A stretch of DNA of 64,000 nucleotides, from contig NZ_PGVB01000002.1 in NCBI RefSeq assembly GCF_002860205.1, positions 248,001 through 312,000 on the forward strand, given 5' to 3'. Of this stretch, positions 38,337 to 47,712 are shown in pieces. The position numbers and the translations under genes are program-made. Positions within the stretch are counted from its first letter, which is position 1, and every line of letters begins with the position of its first letter. Origin of the DNA: Bacillus sp. T33-2 (GTDB lineage Bacteria > Bacillota > Bacilli > Bacillales > Cytobacillaceae). The notes beneath the pieces are model-generated. The model searched no databases. It was not told the DNA's origin and saw nothing but the letters and a program-made list of their open reading frames with translations.

Positions 38337-39095
38337 TTATATGTCCATGCGGCTTTTCATTTGCTGCAGGATTTTCTTTTCCAGGCGTGATACCTGTACC
38401 TGCGATATGCCCAGTCTTGAGGCTACTTCGGACTGGGTCTGGTCTTTATAATAACGCAAATAAACAATCAGCCTTTCCCGGTCATCCAGCTCGCGGATCG
38501 CCTCTTTCAGCGCAATCTTGTCGAACCATCTTCCCTCTTCACCGTTATCTATCTGATCCAGCAGGGTAATCGGGTCACCGTCATTCTCGTAGACAGTTTC
38601 ATGGATGGAGGATGGCGTACGGCTTGCTTCCTGGGCAAGGATGATCTCTTCAGGCGAGAGCTGCAGAAACTCGGCCAATTCGTTCACTGTCGGGATCCTG
38701 CCAAGATTCTTGGACAGCTCATCCTTTGCCTTGCGGATCTTATTGCCCATCTCCTTTAGCGACCTGCTGACTTTCACAGTCCCGTCATCCCTGATGAACC
38801 GCTGAATTTCACCGATGATCATTGGGACCGCATATGTGGAAAATTTGACATCGTAGGAAAGGTCGAATTTATCGACCGATTTTAATAGACCGATGCTGCC
38901 GATTTGGAAAAGGTCATCAGGTTCATAGCCGCGGTTCAGAAATCGCTGCACAACGGACCAGACAAGGCGCATGTTTTTCTGCACGATCAGGTCCCTTGCG
39001 TCCTGGTCGCCGCCCTGGCTGCGCTTGATCAGTTCTTTTACTTCGTGATCCTTCAAATAGGCTTTTCCGTTATCGTTTTTTACCTCCACATCCAT
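38337..39095 (-). CDS. sigF: Forespore sigma factor SigF (SpoIIAC)
   Basis: 252 residues. Region 2 (RNLVQKN-like DLIVQKNMRLVWSVVQRFLNRGYEPDDLFQIGSIGLLKSVDKFD) and region 4 (YYKDQTQSEVASRLGISQVQVSRLEKKIL). First compartment-specific sigma factor in the forespore. Third gene of spoIIAA-spoIIAB-sigF. A short CATGGA/TCCATG hairpin at the stop codon may be a weak terminator. Confidence 0.96.
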   Translation of the reverse strand: MDVEVKNDNGKAYLKDHEVKELIKRSQGGDQDARDLIVQKNMRLVWSVVQRFLNRGYEPDDLFQIGSIGLLKSVDKFDLSYDVKFSTYAVPMIIGEIQRFIRDDGTVKVSRSLKEMGNKIRKAKDELSKNLGRIPTVNELAEFLQLSPEEIILAQEASRTPSSIHETVYENDGDPITLLDQIDNGEEGRWFDKIALKEAIRELDDRERLIVYLRYYKDQTQSEVASRLGISQVQVSRLEKKILQQMKSRMDI

Positions 39096-39108
39096 ATGCT
39101 TTACTCCC

Positions 39109-39549
39109 TCAATTGCACAGCGCTTGGCTCTTTGAAAGGTTCTTCTTCAACCTTACTTCTGTACCAAAGCCAGGCTCGGATTTTACTTCAACTTCATCCA
39201 TAAAGTTTTCCATTATTGTAAAACCCATCCCCGATCTCTCAAGTTCAGGTTTGGATGTATAAAGGGGCTGGCGGGCTTCTTCTATGTCGCTGATTCCGAG
39301 GCCTTCATCCCTGATGGACATGTCAATCATCCCATCCTCGAGTACTACGCTAATGTAGACGACTCCATCCGGTTTATTCTCATAGCCGTGGATGATAGCA
39401 TTTGTCACGGCCTCTGAAACAACGGTCTTGATTTCAGTCAGCTCATCCATTGTCGGGTCGAGCTGGGCTATAAATGCAGCCACTGCAACGCGGGCGAATG
39501 ATTCATTCTGGCTTAATGCGCTAAATTGAAGACTCATTTCATTCTTCAT
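39109..39549 (-). CDS. spoIIAB: Anti-sigma F factor and protein kinase SpoIIAB
   Basis: 146 residues, GHKL ATPase: N box [14 protein letters not shown]1 DEGLGI, G2 SGMGFTIM. Binds SigF, or phosphorylates SpoIIAA on serine. Its start codon overlaps the spoIIAA stop. Confidence 0.96.
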   Translation of the reverse strand: MKNEMSLQFSALSQNESFARVAVAAFIAQLDPTMDELTEIKTVVSEAVTNAIIHGYENKPDGVVYISVVLEDGMIDMSIRDEGLGISDIEEARQPLYTSKPELERSGMGFTIMENFMDEVEVKSEPGFGTEVRLKKNLSKSQALCN

Positions 39550-39899
39550 CAGGCTACCCCCAATCTTTCTAAAGCGTATTCCTCTGTCGGTTCCAGACGG
39601 ACAATCTTGAATAAACCCGACATGTCAAATAGCCTTTTAATTGGCGGGGAGATCGCACAGACAATCATTTCACCGTGCACTTGTTTGATTTGTTTATATC
39701 TTCCCAGGATGACGCCGAGACCTGAGCTGTCCATAAAAGAAAGATGCTCCAGGTTGAGCACAATATGGCGGACACCCTGATTCCCGATGGCTTTCGTTGC
39801 CTTCTCGCGAAGCTCATCCGCTGTGTGGTGGTCCAGTTCTCCGCTCAAGCGGATGCAAAGCACATCATGCTTCTGTTCCATAACAATGTTAAGACTCAC
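39549..39899 (-). CDS. spoIIAA: Anti-anti-sigma factor SpoIIAA
   Basis: 116 residues, STAS domain. The phosphorylated serine lies in [12 protein letters not shown] (about 55-66). GTG start at 39899 behind AAAAGGAGG. Dephosphorylated SpoIIAA releases SigF from SpoIIAB. Preceded by a SigH promoter and a Spo0A box. Confidence 0.96.
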   Translation of the reverse strand: MSLNIVMEQKHDVLCIRLSGELDHHTADELREKATKAIGNQGVRHIVLNLEHLSFMDSSGLGVILGRYKQIKQVHGEMIVCAISPPIKRLFDMSGLFKIVRLEPTEEYALERLGVA

Positions 39900-39933
39900 T
39901 ATCCAAGCCTCCTTTTCTGGTATAGTGAGTCAA

Positions 39934-39961
39934 ATTCGCCCCTGCGAGGCTGAAATCCTGC
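39934..39961 (-). promoter_or_regulatory. SigH promoter of spoIIA operon
   Basis: Minus strand -35 GCAGGATTT (39953-39961), 12-bp spacer, -10 GGCGAAT (39934-39940): full match to RNAGGAWWW and RNNGAAT. Confidence 0.85.
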
Positions 39962-40014
39962 TTAAAGACAAAACTAGTGGGGTTTCGCTAAAACTAGCCG
40001 CAGCACGGGAGGCA

Positions 40015-40021
40015 TTCGACA
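40015..40021 (-). promoter_or_regulatory. Spo0A box upstream of spoIIA
   Basis: Exact 0A box TGTCGAA on the minus strand, centred about 90 bp upstream of the expected spoIIA start, where Spo0A~P activates the B. subtilis operon. Confidence 0.65.
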
Positions 40022-40046
40022 GTTGCCAGTCCACGCCTAGTGCAAA

Positions 40047-41219
40047 TCATTCACCTGCTCTTGTAAACATCCCGAAGGATCGTTTATAAAGCCCCCACCA
40101 GCCTGCCTTCTTGATTGTTTGTGCCGCTACCAGCGGAGATTCTGCCAGGGTTTTCCCGTCTTTGACAAGCTTCAATGTTCCTACCTTGTCACCCTTGGTG
40201 ACGGGGGCTTTGATTTTTTTGCTTAAAACAACCGTTTGTTTAATATCTTTGACGTCCTCCCCTTTTTTCGTAAGGAGGGAGATACGTTCGGATGTCACTG
40301 CGTCTACTGTCTTTTTTTCACCTTTGCTTATAGCTGCCTTCCCAAGCGGATGGCCTTTTTTAAACATAGGGTGCGACTCGTACTGGCTGAATGCATAATC
40401 AAGCATTTTCGAAATCTGGGCATTCCGGGATTTCGAGGTCGGCGCACCAAATACAACCGCAATTGCCCTTAACCCACCCTTCTCGGCTGTAGCCGTCAGG
40501 CAATACTTTGCGTCGTTTGTGAAGCCGGTTTTAAGCCCATCTACGCCTGGGTAAAAGCGCACCAGCCTGTTGGTGTTTACCAGCCAGAATTTCTTGTCGG
40601 TATTCTCGCGCAAATAAGCCTCATAAGTTCCTGTGTATTTAGTTATGTCTTCATACTTTAAAAGCTCTTTTGCCATGATGGCCATATCGTGGGCAGTGCT
40701 GTAGTGGTCTGTTGTGGGCAGCCCGGTCGTATTTTTGAACACAGTATCCTTCAAGCCCAATTCTTTCACTTTTGTATTCATCATTTTTACGAATGCCTCT
40801 TCTGATCCCGCAAGGCGCTCTGCCATGGCAACCGACGCATCATTCGCGGAACCGACCGCGATTCCCATCAGCATTTGTTTTGTTGTCATTTCCTCCCCCG
40901 CCTCAAGGAAAATCTGGGATCCCCCCATTGATGCGGCATACTCACTGGTGCGGATCTTTTCATCTATTTTAAGCTTTCCTTCATCAAGGGCCTCCATGAT
41001 CAGCAGCATTGTCATTATTTTCGTCATGCTTGCTGGAGGCAATTTTTCATTACTGTTCTTTTCGTATATAACTGTCCCTGTATCCCGCTCGATTAAAATC
41101 GCAGACCTGGCGTCATCTACAAGCTGTATGTCGTTTTGGTTTGCGAATGTTACCTGTGTAAACAGCGAGGCAATAAAAGTGCATGCCAACAAGGCACTAA
41201 GTACTCTAATCGGTTTCAT
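40047..41219 (-). CDS. dacF: D-alanyl-D-alanine carboxypeptidase DacF
   Basis: 390 residues. Signal peptide (1-25), S-x-x-K (PASMTKI), SxN (SANDASVAMAE; here SAN rather than SGN) and KTG (DGLKTGFT). Cortex-modifying low-molecular-mass PBP made in the forespore. Two ATGs sit close together; the second (41219) is 9 nt after AGGAGG and is preferred. Located just upstream of spoIIAA, so read-through is possible. Confidence 0.93.
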   Translation of the reverse strand: MKPIRVLSALLACTFIASLFTQVTFANQNDIQLVDDARSAILIERDTGTVIYEKNSNEKLPPASMTKIMTMLLIMEALDEGKLKIDEKIRTSEYAASMGGSQIFLEAGEEMTTKQMLMGIAVGSANDASVAMAERLAGSEEAFVKMMNTKVKELGLKDTVFKNTTGLPTTDHYSTAHDMAIMAKELLKYEDITKYTGTYEAYLRENTDKKFWLVNTNRLVRFYPGVDGLKTGFTNDAKYCLTATAEKGGLRAIAVVFGAPTSKSRNAQISKMLDYAFSQYESHPMFKKGHPLGKAAISKGEKKTVDAVTSERISLLTKKGEDVKDIKQTVVLSKKIKAPVTKGDKVGTLKLVKDGKTLAESPLVAAQTIKKAGWWGLYKRSFGMFTRAGE

Positions 41220-41248
41220 GACCATAGCCCTCCTATTCTTTATGGGTT

Positions 41249-41277
41249 TATTTTTTCCAACAAATCCAGTTTTATAC
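41249..41277 (-). promoter_or_regulatory. Candidate SigF promoter of dacF
   Basis: Minus strand GTATA (41273-41277) and GGAAAAAATA (41249-41258), matching GYWTA and GGNNANAHTR. The 14-bp spacer is shorter than usual. Confidence 0.4.
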
Positions 41278-41298
41278 AGCCCAGTTAAAGAAAACGTC

Positions 41299-41331
41299 AA
41301 AAAAGCGAAGGATTCAGTCCTTCGCTTTTTT
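41299..41331. terminator. Terminator after pdp
   Basis: Perfect 14-bp stem AAAAAAGCGAAGGA / TCCTTCGCTTTTTT, usable in both directions. Confidence 0.92.
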
Positions 41332-41352
41332 GGACGCTATGAAAAATGTATG

Positions 41353-42657
41353 TTACTCGGTAATTTCTTCATGAATCAGTATCGGAGGGTCGACATGGCT
41401 GGATGAAAGTTTAATGCTTTGATACAGTTTTTCTTTTACTTCGCCGACATCTTCAAAATTGCTGTAAATCGTAAGCAGTGACTCACCTTTATTAACCTGA
41501 TCCCCAATTTTTTTATGAAGCACCAGACCCACTGCAAGATCGATTTCCGATTCTTTCGTCGCGCGCCCGGCCCCAAGCAGCATAGCAGCGGTCCCGACTT
41601 CATCAGCGACGATTTCAGACACATACCCGTCTTCTTTTGCTTCCAGTTCAAAAGTGTAATTGGCCTGTGGCAGCTTCGATGGGTCGTCAACGATCGATGC
41701 ATCACCGCCTTGGGAACTCAGGAACACTTTAAAAGTCTCAAGGGCTGAGCCATCCGAGATGGCCCGTTCGAGAATTCCTCTCGCTTCAGCAAGTGAACCT
41801 GCTTTGCCGGCAAGGAACACCATATGGCTTCCAAGGGTCAGGCACAGCTCAGTCAGGTCTTGTGGTCCGTTGCCGCGAAGTGTATCAATTGCTTCCTTCA
41901 CTTCAAGTGCATTTCCAATAGCGTACCCGAGAGGCTGGCTCATATCCGAAATGACCGCCATCGTTCTTCGGCCAACATTGTTCCCGATGCTTACCATTGC
42001 TTTTGCAAGTTCTCTTGAATCATCGAGAGTTTTCATGAATGCCCCTGCACCTGTTTTGACGTCCAGCACGATTGCATCAGCACCGGCTGCGATTTTCTTG
42101 CTCATGATTGAACTCGCGATAAGCGGTATGCTCTCGACTGTCGCTGTCACATCACGCAGCGCATAAAGCTTTTTATCGGCCGGTGTGAGATTGCCGCTCT
42201 GCCCGATTACCGCAATTTTATTTTTATTGACTAGATTAATAAAATCTTCATTGTCTATTTCAACGTGGAAACCACTGACAGATTCCAGCTTGTCAATTGT
42301 TCCACCTGTATGCCCGAGCCCGCGCCCTGACATTTTTGCGACAGGCACGCCTGCTGCAGCAACAAGCGGGCCAAGCACAAGGGTGGTCGTGTCCCCCACA
42401 CCGCCGGTCGAATGTTTATCCACTTTGATGCCGTCAATTTTGGAGAGGTCAATTTGATCCCCCGACTTTACCATGGCCAGCGTCAAGTCGGCCCGTTCTT
42501 TCTCGCTCATCCCCCGGAAATAAATCGCCATCGTTAAAGCACTAACCTGATAGTCAGGGATCGTGCCGGCAGTATAGCCGTCGATGATAAAATGGATTTC
42601 CGCTGTCTCCAATTCCCCGCCGTTGCGCTTTTTTTCTATTAAATCAACCATTCTCAT
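41353..42657 (-). CDS. pdp: Pyrimidine-nucleoside phosphorylase
   Basis: 434 residues; phosphorolysis of uridine, thymidine and deoxyuridine. Signature [21 protein letters not shown] and [16 protein letters not shown]; lysine/serine phosphate-binding [30 protein letters not shown] 42657 matches the family start (MRMVDLI). In B. subtilis pdp is with dra-nupC; here it follows deoB-punA, making one nucleoside-salvage cluster. Confidence 0.94.
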   Translation of the reverse strand: MRMVDLIEKKRNGGELETAEIHFIIDGYTAGTIPDYQVSALTMAIYFRGMSEKERADLTLAMVKSGDQIDLSKIDGIKVDKHSTGGVGDTTTLVLGPLVAAAGVPVAKMSGRGLGHTGGTIDKLESVSGFHVEIDNEDFINLVNKNKIAVIGQSGNLTPADKKLYALRDVTATVESIPLIASSIMSKKIAAGADAIVLDVKTGAGAFMKTLDDSRELAKAMVSIGNNVGRRTMAVISDMSQPLGYAIGNALEVKEAIDTLRGNGPQDLTELCLTLGSHMVFLAGKAGSLAEARGILERAISDGSALETFKVFLSSQGGDASIVDDPSKLPQANYTFELEAKEDGYVSEIVADEVGTAAMLLGAGRATKESEIDLAVGLVLHKKIGDQVNKGESLLTIYSNFEDVGEVKEKLYQSIKLSSSHVDPPILIHEEITE

Positions 42658-42705
42658 ATTTATCACCACTTATTTATTATTTGGCTGAAATGAATAACCC
42701 CTGTT

Positions 42706-42785
42706 AATTGTGAGGATGCGGTTCGAACCGTATTTGGCACACCCGCTGATGTTGCTGCGAATGTGCCACCCCGTCCTCGTCAATT
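42706..42785. other. Three-way-junction-like palindromic element
   Basis: Starts at the punA stop codon. Outer stem AATTG+GAGGA / TCCTC+CAATT (10 pairs with a small bulge), one inner arm GGCACACCCGC / GCGAATGTGCC (11 pairs incl. G-U, 10-nt loop), and a second inner arm CGGTTCGAACCG (42719-42730, perfect palindrome). No T-run follows, so it is not a standard terminator. Could be a structured RNA, an mRNA-stability element or a repeat of the BOX/bcr kind. Confidence 0.6.
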
Positions 42786-43609
42786 CACATTGAGCCAAGC
42801 TCACTGACAAGTTCCTTCACATAAAGCAGAAACTGGGCCCTTACTTTTTCAGTTGTTTCGATGACCTCTTCATGATTTAATGGCTGGTCAAGGATGCCGG
42901 CTGCCATATTGGAGATGCATGAGATCCCGAGCACCCTCATCCCGGCATGCCGGGCCACAATTACTTCCGGCACCGTGGACATTCCAACCGCGTCTCCCCC
43001 AAGGGTCCTGGCAAGCCTTACTTCAGCAGGAGTTTCATATGTAGGGCCCGTGTTTCCGACGTACACTCCCTCCCTGACCTGGAGATTTAATCTTGCCGCG
43101 GTTTGTTTCGCAACGTTAAGATACTCTTTCGAATAGGCTTCACTCATGTCAGGGAATCGCACGCCCAACCGGGAGTCATTTGGGCCTATTAAAGGATTTG
43201 TGCCCATGTTATTGATATGGTCTGTAATAAGCATCAAGTCGCCGGGAGAAAAGCTTTCATTTATTCCGCCGGCGGCGTTTGTGACGATCAGTGATTCAAT
43301 TCCGAGCTCCTTCATGACCCTGACGGGAAACGTCACTTTATCCATGGTGTAACCTTCGTAAAAATGAAACCTGCCCTGCATGACAAGCACGTATACGTCG
43401 TTTAACAGGCCAAACACGAGCTGTCCCACATGCCCTTCGACTGTGGAAACCGGGAAGTCGGGTATTTGGCTGTAAGGGATTTTGACCGGATTTTCTATCT
43501 CATCAGCAAGCACACCAAGGCCTGAACCTAAAATCAGGCCTATTTTCGGCTGGTTCCCGAATTTCTCTGACAAAAATTCCGCTGCATTTTTTACCTGCTC
43601 ATACTTCAT
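42785..43609 (-). CDS. punA: Purine-nucleoside phosphorylase
   Basis: 274 residues, trimeric PNP family. GSGLG near residue 28, phosphate-binding His in VEGHVG, active-site VTNAAGGINE and SCISNMAAG. Cleaves inosine/guanosine and deoxy forms to base plus pentose-1-phosphate. 16 nt after deoB. Confidence 0.94.
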   Translation of the reverse strand: MKYEQVKNAAEFLSEKFGNQPKIGLILGSGLGVLADEIENPVKIPYSQIPDFPVSTVEGHVGQLVFGLLNDVYVLVMQGRFHFYEGYTMDKVTFPVRVMKELGIESLIVTNAAGGINESFSPGDLMLITDHINNMGTNPLIGPNDSRLGVRFPDMSEAYSKEYLNVAKQTAARLNLQVREGVYVGNTGPTYETPAEVRLARTLGGDAVGMSTVPEVIVARHAGMRVLGISCISNMAAGILDQPLNHEEVIETTEKVRAQFLLYVKELVSELGSM

Positions 43610-43625
43610 TTTATTACACCCTTCC

Positions 43626-44807
43626 TTATTTTAATTCACTTAAGAAGCTCTGGCCGTGATCAGGCAATTTAACGCCAAAGTTATCGGCAATGGTAGCACC
43701 GATATCCGCAAATGTCTGGCGGAGCGGCAGTTCCCTGCCCTGGCTGAATTTTTTTGAAAAAACAAGCAAAGGCACAAATTCACGTGTATGGTCCGTGCCT
43801 GGATGTACCGGGTCATTTCCGTGGTCTGCCGTGATGATCAAAAGATCATCCTCCCTTAATTTGTCAAACACCTCCGGAAGGCGGGCATCATATTCTTCAA
43901 GTGCCTTTCCATAGCCATACGGGTCTCTGCGGTGTCCGTAGAGCGCATCAAAGTCAACAAGATTCAAAAAACTAAGTCCGGTAAAATCCTGGTCCAGCGT
44001 CTGGACCAGTTTGTCCATCCCATCCATATTCGAAACGGTGCGGAGCGTTTGGGTTACGCCCTCCCCGTCATAAATATCGGAAATCTTGCCGATCGCAATT
44101 ACATCAATACCTGAATCTTTCAATTCATTCATGACGGTGCGGCCAAACGGCTTCAATGCATAATCATGCCGGTTGGCAGTCCGTTGAAAATTTCCTGGCT
44201 GACCGATGAATGGACGCGCTATAACCCGGCCAACCATATATTTTTCGTCCAGCGTCAATTCCCTGGCTATTTCGCAGATTCTATATTGTTCATCGATTGG
44301 GATTATTTCTTCATGCGCTGCAATCTGCAATACGGAATCAGCCGATGTATAAACGATCAAAGAACCGGTTTTCATGTGCTCTTCACCTAGTTCATCGAGA
44401 ATCTCGGTTCCGCTTGCCGGCTTGTTTCCGATTACCTTCCGGCCAGTGCGCGTTTCAAGCTGCGAAATCAACTCATCCGGAAATCCATCCGGGAACACTC
44501 GAAAGGGCGTTTCAATGTTTAACCCCATGATTTCCCAGTGCCCGGTCATTGTATCCTTGCCATTGGATGCTTCCTGTATTTTAGTATAGAACGAAAGCGG
44601 TTTTTCAGATGGTGCAATCCCCTGGATTTGCCTGATGTTGCTGAGGCCGAGCTTGCCCATGTTTGGCATGTTCAACCCGTCCATCCTCTCGGCAATATGG
44701 CCAAGGGTATCAGAACCCTTATCACCGAATTTTTCTGCGTCAGGCGCCTCGCCGATCCCTACTGAATCCATCACAATTAAAAAGACCCTATTATATGTAG
44801 AAGTCAA
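43626..44807 (-). CDS. deoB: Phosphopentomutase
   Basis: 393 residues, alkaline-phosphatase-like fold. Metal ligands in [12 protein letters not shown] (D13), [30 protein letters not shown]. Converts (deoxy)ribose-1-phosphate to 5-phosphate, linking PunA and Pdp to central metabolism. TTG start behind AGGAGGAG. A cre box and a 16-bp dyad lie upstream. Confidence 0.95.
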   Translation of the reverse strand: MTSTYNRVFLIVMDSVGIGEAPDAEKFGDKGSDTLGHIAERMDGLNMPNMGKLGLSNIRQIQGIAPSEKPLSFYTKIQEASNGKDTMTGHWEIMGLNIETPFRVFPDGFPDELISQLETRTGRKVIGNKPASGTEILDELGEEHMKTGSLIVYTSADSVLQIAAHEEIIPIDEQYRICEIARELTLDEKYMVGRVIARPFIGQPGNFQRTANRHDYALKPFGRTVMNELKDSGIDVIAIGKISDIYDGEGVTQTLRTVSNMDGMDKLVQTLDQDFTGLSFLNLVDFDALYGHRRDPYGYGKALEEYDARLPEVFDKLREDDLLIITADHGNDPVHPGTDHTREFVPLLVFSKKFSQGRELPLRQTFADIGATIADNFGVKLPDHGQSFLSELK

Positions 44808-44827
44808 TTTACTCTCCTCCTTGCCAT

Positions 44828-44841
44828 TGAATACGTTTTCA
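44828..44841 (-). promoter_or_regulatory. cre site (CcpA) of deoB operon
   Basis: Minus strand TGAAAACGTATTCA matches TGNAARCGNWWWCA exactly. It lies between the predicted promoter and the deoB start, a repressing position. Confidence 0.75.
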
Positions 44842-44875
44842 AATAAAGGTGATTTTTATGTTCCCCTATTGAGTG

Positions 44876-44904
44876 AAAATAATCTTATCATCTGTATTTG
44901 TCAG
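44876..44904 (-). promoter_or_regulatory. Candidate SigA promoter of deoB-punA
   Basis: Minus strand CTGACA (44899-44904), 17-bp spacer, TATTTT (44876-44881). The -35 is part of the adjacent dyad. Confidence 0.5.
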
Positions 44905-44914
44905 AAGTCTGACA
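44899..44914. promoter_or_regulatory. 16-bp operator-like dyad before deoB
   Basis: TGTCAGA-AG-TCTGACA, perfect 7-bp arms with a 2-bp centre, overlapping the predicted -35 of deoB. Probable repressor-binding site; regulator not identified. Confidence 0.6.
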
Positions 44915-44951
44915 TCTATATTTTACTAAATGTCATCCTTAAAAAACAAGA

Positions 44952-44981
44952 AAAAGCTGCCAGATTAACGCGGCAGCTTTT
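44952..44981 (-). terminator. Terminator after xerD
   Basis: AAAAGCTGCC / GGCAGCTTTT stem with a T-rich tail on the minus strand. Confidence 0.88.
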
Positions 44982-45000
44982 CGACAATTCTATGAACCTA

Positions 45001-45894
45001 TTAAGCCCGTGGATGAAATTTGCTATATACATCTTTTAATCTCGTTTTCGAAACATGGGTGTAAATTTGGGTTGTGGAAATATCCGCATGCCCCAGCATT
45101 TCCTGGACTGCCCGAAGATCGGCGCCATTTTCAAGCAGATGGGTCGCAAATGAATGGCGGAGAGTATGCGGTGTCAATTCCTTCGTAATTCCAGCTTCAA
45201 TGGTCAGCCCCTTCAAAATTTTCCAAAACCCCTGGCGTGTGAGCCGCATGCCCCGGAGATTCAAAAATAGTGCATCATCGCTGTGGTTCTTTGCCACAAA
45301 TTTATGCCTGGCCTTTTCCAGATATTGCTCCAGCGCTTTGGCGGCCGTTTTGCCAATTGGGATGATCCGTTCCTTGTTCCCTTTTCCAATACAGCGGACG
45401 AAGCCCATCGTTAAATGGACATCACCTAAATTCAAACCAATTAATTCACTCACCCTCATGCCGGTCGCATAAAGGATTTCCAGCATCGCTTTATCCCGGT
45501 AGCCAAAATGGTCCTTCAGCTTTGGGGTTTCCAGCAATGTCTCCACCTCTTGAAGGCTTAACACCTTAGGCAGTGACCGTTCAAGCTGGGGGCTTTCAAT
45601 ATGTACCGTAGGGTCGTGCCCGACTGCTTTATCTCGAAGCAGGAATTGATGAAATGCCCGTATTGAGGCTACATGCCTCGCCAGAGTTTTTGAAGATTTC
45701 CCTTCATCCTTCAGCTTCGCCAGGAACTGGATGATTTGTAATCGCTGGACCTCATTCAAGTCCTGCACGCCTTCCGACCCCTTTAAAAATTTCAGGTAAC
45801 TTTTCAAATCACGTTCATAAGCCATGATTGTATTTCTGGATAATCCCTTTTCAACAATTAAAAAATGGATAAAGTCTTTAAGACGGTCGTCCAT
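45001..45894 (-). CDS. xerD: Site-specific tyrosine recombinase XerD
   Basis: 297 residues. N-terminal SAM-like core-binding domain (1-90) and catalytic domain with R147 (TGMRVSE), K172, H243 and R246 ([12 protein letters not shown]), H269 (LGHA) and Y278 (IYTHV). Resolves chromosome dimers at dif with XerC. Housekeeping, not a phage integrase: length, motifs and neighbours (yqzK, fur) match B. subtilis ripX/xerD. Confidence 0.95.
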   Translation of the reverse strand: MDDRLKDFIHFLIVEKGLSRNTIMAYERDLKSYLKFLKGSEGVQDLNEVQRLQIIQFLAKLKDEGKSSKTLARHVASIRAFHQFLLRDKAVGHDPTVHIESPQLERSLPKVLSLQEVETLLETPKLKDHFGYRDKAMLEILYATGMRVSELIGLNLGDVHLTMGFVRCIGKGNKERIIPIGKTAAKALEQYLEKARHKFVAKNHSDDALFLNLRGMRLTRQGFWKILKGLTIEAGITKELTPHTLRHSFATHLLENGADLRAVQEMLGHADISTTQIYTHVSKTRLKDVYSKFHPRA

Positions 45895-45900
45895 GATTGA

Positions 45901-46128
45901 TTACTCCCCATTCAAATAAAACAATATAAGCCGGTCCAGCAATGATCCCCCGTCAGATGAAGCAGAGCCCGACACCTTTAAAGCCGCTCCTTCGGGTGCA
46001 TCGTAACGATGGTAATTCTGATATTCTTCGTTAACCCACATAATACCATAATAAAAAAGGATTGTGCATCCTGTGAATAAGATAAATACTTTTATTGTAT
46101 GGAATACTATTCCCAGCCATGATTTCAT
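45901..46128 (-). CDS. yqzK: YqzK family membrane protein
   Basis: 75 residues from ATG 46128; one transmembrane helix (about 7-28) followed by NEEYQNYHRYDAPEG, the YqzK signature. Unknown function. 6 nt before xerD, so co-transcribed. Confidence 0.85.
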   Translation of the reverse strand: MKSWLGIVFHTIKVFILFTGCTILFYYGIMWVNEEYQNYHRYDAPEGAALKVSGSASSDGGSLLDRLILFYLNGE

Positions 46129-46290
46129 TGATCCTGTCCCCCGAAATGTCTTTGTTAATACAGGGTATGCCAGATTGGACAAGAAATATACCTTTCAAAG
46201 CTTGCGGGAAACGGTAAATATGCCTGATATTAACATATGATAGCTCGGGGCAGCAGTACCGGGCTCAGCCATTTGACGGCCCAGAGCACC

Positions 46291-46326
46291 AAAAAAACCT
46301 TCTCCCATTTACCGAGAAAAGGTTTT
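46291..46326 (-). terminator. Terminator after fur
   Basis: AAACCTTTTCTC / GAGAAGGTTT stem followed by TTTTTT on the minus strand. Confidence 0.85.
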
Positions 46327-46330
46327 TCAT

Positions 46331-46795
46331 TCATTTTGCATCTTCCTCTTTTTCTACTTTTTCCTGGCACCGATAACAAATGCCATGGAAGGTGAGCCGG
46401 TGGTCTTTAATTTTAAAATTCCACCTGCGTTCTACTTCTTCTTCAACATCCTCAAGCAGATCTTCCTGTATTTCATCGACAGCCCCGCACTCTATGCACA
46501 CCAAGTGGTGATGAAAATGGGCTGCCCCTTCCTGGCGAAGGTCATAACGGGATACTCCGTCTCCAAAATTAATTTTATCGACTATTTTCAATTCTGTCAG
46601 CAATTCGAGTGTCCGGTAAACTGTTGCAAGGCCAATTTCAGGAGATTTTTCTTTAACGAGCAGATATACATCCTCTGCGCTTAAATGATCTTCCTCATTT
46701 TCCAATAAAACGCGTACGGTTGCTTCTCGCTGCGGCGTCAGTTTGTAGCTCGATGAATGCAGCTGTTTTTTGATTCTCTCAATTCTGTTTTCCAT
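46331..46795 (-). CDS. fur: Ferric uptake regulator Fur
   Basis: 154 residues, almost identical to B. subtilis Fur over the first 120 or so. Winged helix YKLTPQREATVRVLLENEEDHLSAEDVY, metal-binding HFHHHLVC, and structural zinc cysteines CIECG and CYRCQ. Represses iron uptake when Fe(II) is bound. ATG 46795 is preferred to an upstream GTG that has no Shine-Dalgarno. Confidence 0.95.
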   Translation of the reverse strand: MENRIERIKKQLHSSSYKLTPQREATVRVLLENEEDHLSAEDVYLLVKEKSPEIGLATVYRTLELLTELKIVDKINFGDGVSRYDLRQEGAAHFHHHLVCIECGAVDEIQEDLLEDVEEEVERRWNFKIKDHRLTFHGICYRCQEKVEKEEDAK

Positions 46796-46830
46796 ACTGA
46801 TAGTCTCACTCCCCGCCACTGTCAGTATTT

Positions 46831-46858
46831 ATTATATCAGAAGGCAGGGGAGATTCAA
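46831..46858 (-). promoter_or_regulatory. SigA promoter of fur
   Basis: Minus strand TTGAAT (46853-46858), 16-bp spacer, TATAAT (46831-46836). Confidence 0.65.
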
Positions 46859-46915
46859 AATAAAATTATTACAAACAAGAACCTGTAGTCATTATTATTA
46901 AATAACGATTTTAAT

Positions 46916-47557
46916 TTAATTTGCCGATTGAATGACTGTTTTCATTAATGCAGGGGAAACGTAAGCTTCAATCCCTGCTGCTGCCATCAGAAACACTACC
47001 GCAAACAGGAACACCAGCATATACCGGGCAAACAGCGGCAGAACTGGCTGGTTTACTTTTTTCATAAACTGGTTCCGGACCATTTTCAATGAAAAAGTAA
47101 CGGCAAGTGCCCCGGTCACTATAAAAACGGGAATGATGATAAAATTCTGCGGAAGGATCGATACGAAAGAAAGCAAAAATCCATCCCAGCCCATTTGGTT
47201 CACAAGAAATCCGACCGTGAAACCGACAACCATTCCCTTCATGAATAATAGGATAAGAATCACAGGAAGGCCAATGACCGATATTCCGAGCAGCCAGATC
47301 AACCCGATGAATTTACTGTTATGAAAAAAACTCTGGACAAATAAATCGCCGGTTTCCGCTACTTTCCCCTGGGATGCCTGGCCAAAAAATTGGGATAAAT
47401 AATAGAATAGATCTTCTTTTTGGGTAAAACTGAGGCTGTTGACAATGACTGCCCCAAAGATGACCCCCATTAAAAATAACACGATCACAAATAGGTAGAT
47501 TGAGGAATATTCACGTAAATGATTTGCTGCGGCATTGTGGTACTTTCTTTTCTTCAT
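46916..47557 (-). CDS. spoIIM: Stage II sporulation protein M
   Basis: 213 residues from ATG 47557 (AGGAGG 7 nt upstream); five or so transmembrane helices. Scaffold of the SpoIIDMP engulfment machinery. The SILPQNFIIIPVFIVTGA segment is typical of the family. A SigE promoter precedes it. Confidence 0.93.
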   Translation of the reverse strand: MKKRKYHNAAANHLREYSSIYLFVIVLFLMGVIFGAVIVNSLSFTQKEDLFYYLSQFFGQASQGKVAETGDLFVQSFFHNSKFIGLIWLLGISVIGLPVILILLFMKGMVVGFTVGFLVNQMGWDGFLLSFVSILPQNFIIIPVFIVTGALAVTFSLKMVRNQFMKKVNQPVLPLFARYMLVFLFAVVFLMAAAGIEAYVSPALMKTVIQSAN

Positions 47558-47588
47558 CGTTCTTCCTCCTGCAGGATTTGTTATTAAA

Positions 47589-47616
47589 ATTGTATGCCTG
47601 GACATATAATCTATGA
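47589..47616 (-). promoter_or_regulatory. SigE promoter of spoIIM
   Basis: Minus strand -10 CATACAAT (47589-47596), exact; -35 TCATAGA (47610-47616), 13-bp spacer. spoIIM is SigE-dependent in B. subtilis. Confidence 0.7.
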
Positions 47617-47712
47617 CTTTCACAGTTCACAAAACTATTAAAAAATTCACTTGTTTTCAAATATCGCCAGGGATATAATATTTAACAATTTAAGGGGAAG
47701 GCGGTTGATGAA

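Noticed and set aside
40714-41406. 230-codon plus-strand frame across dacF
   Set aside because: Shadow of dacF on the opposite strand; it also crosses a strong terminator.
45001-45894. Tyrosine recombinase as a phage integrase marking a mobile element
   Set aside because: Length, motifs and the yqzK-fur neighbourhood identify chromosomal XerD; no att repeats or phage genes nearby.
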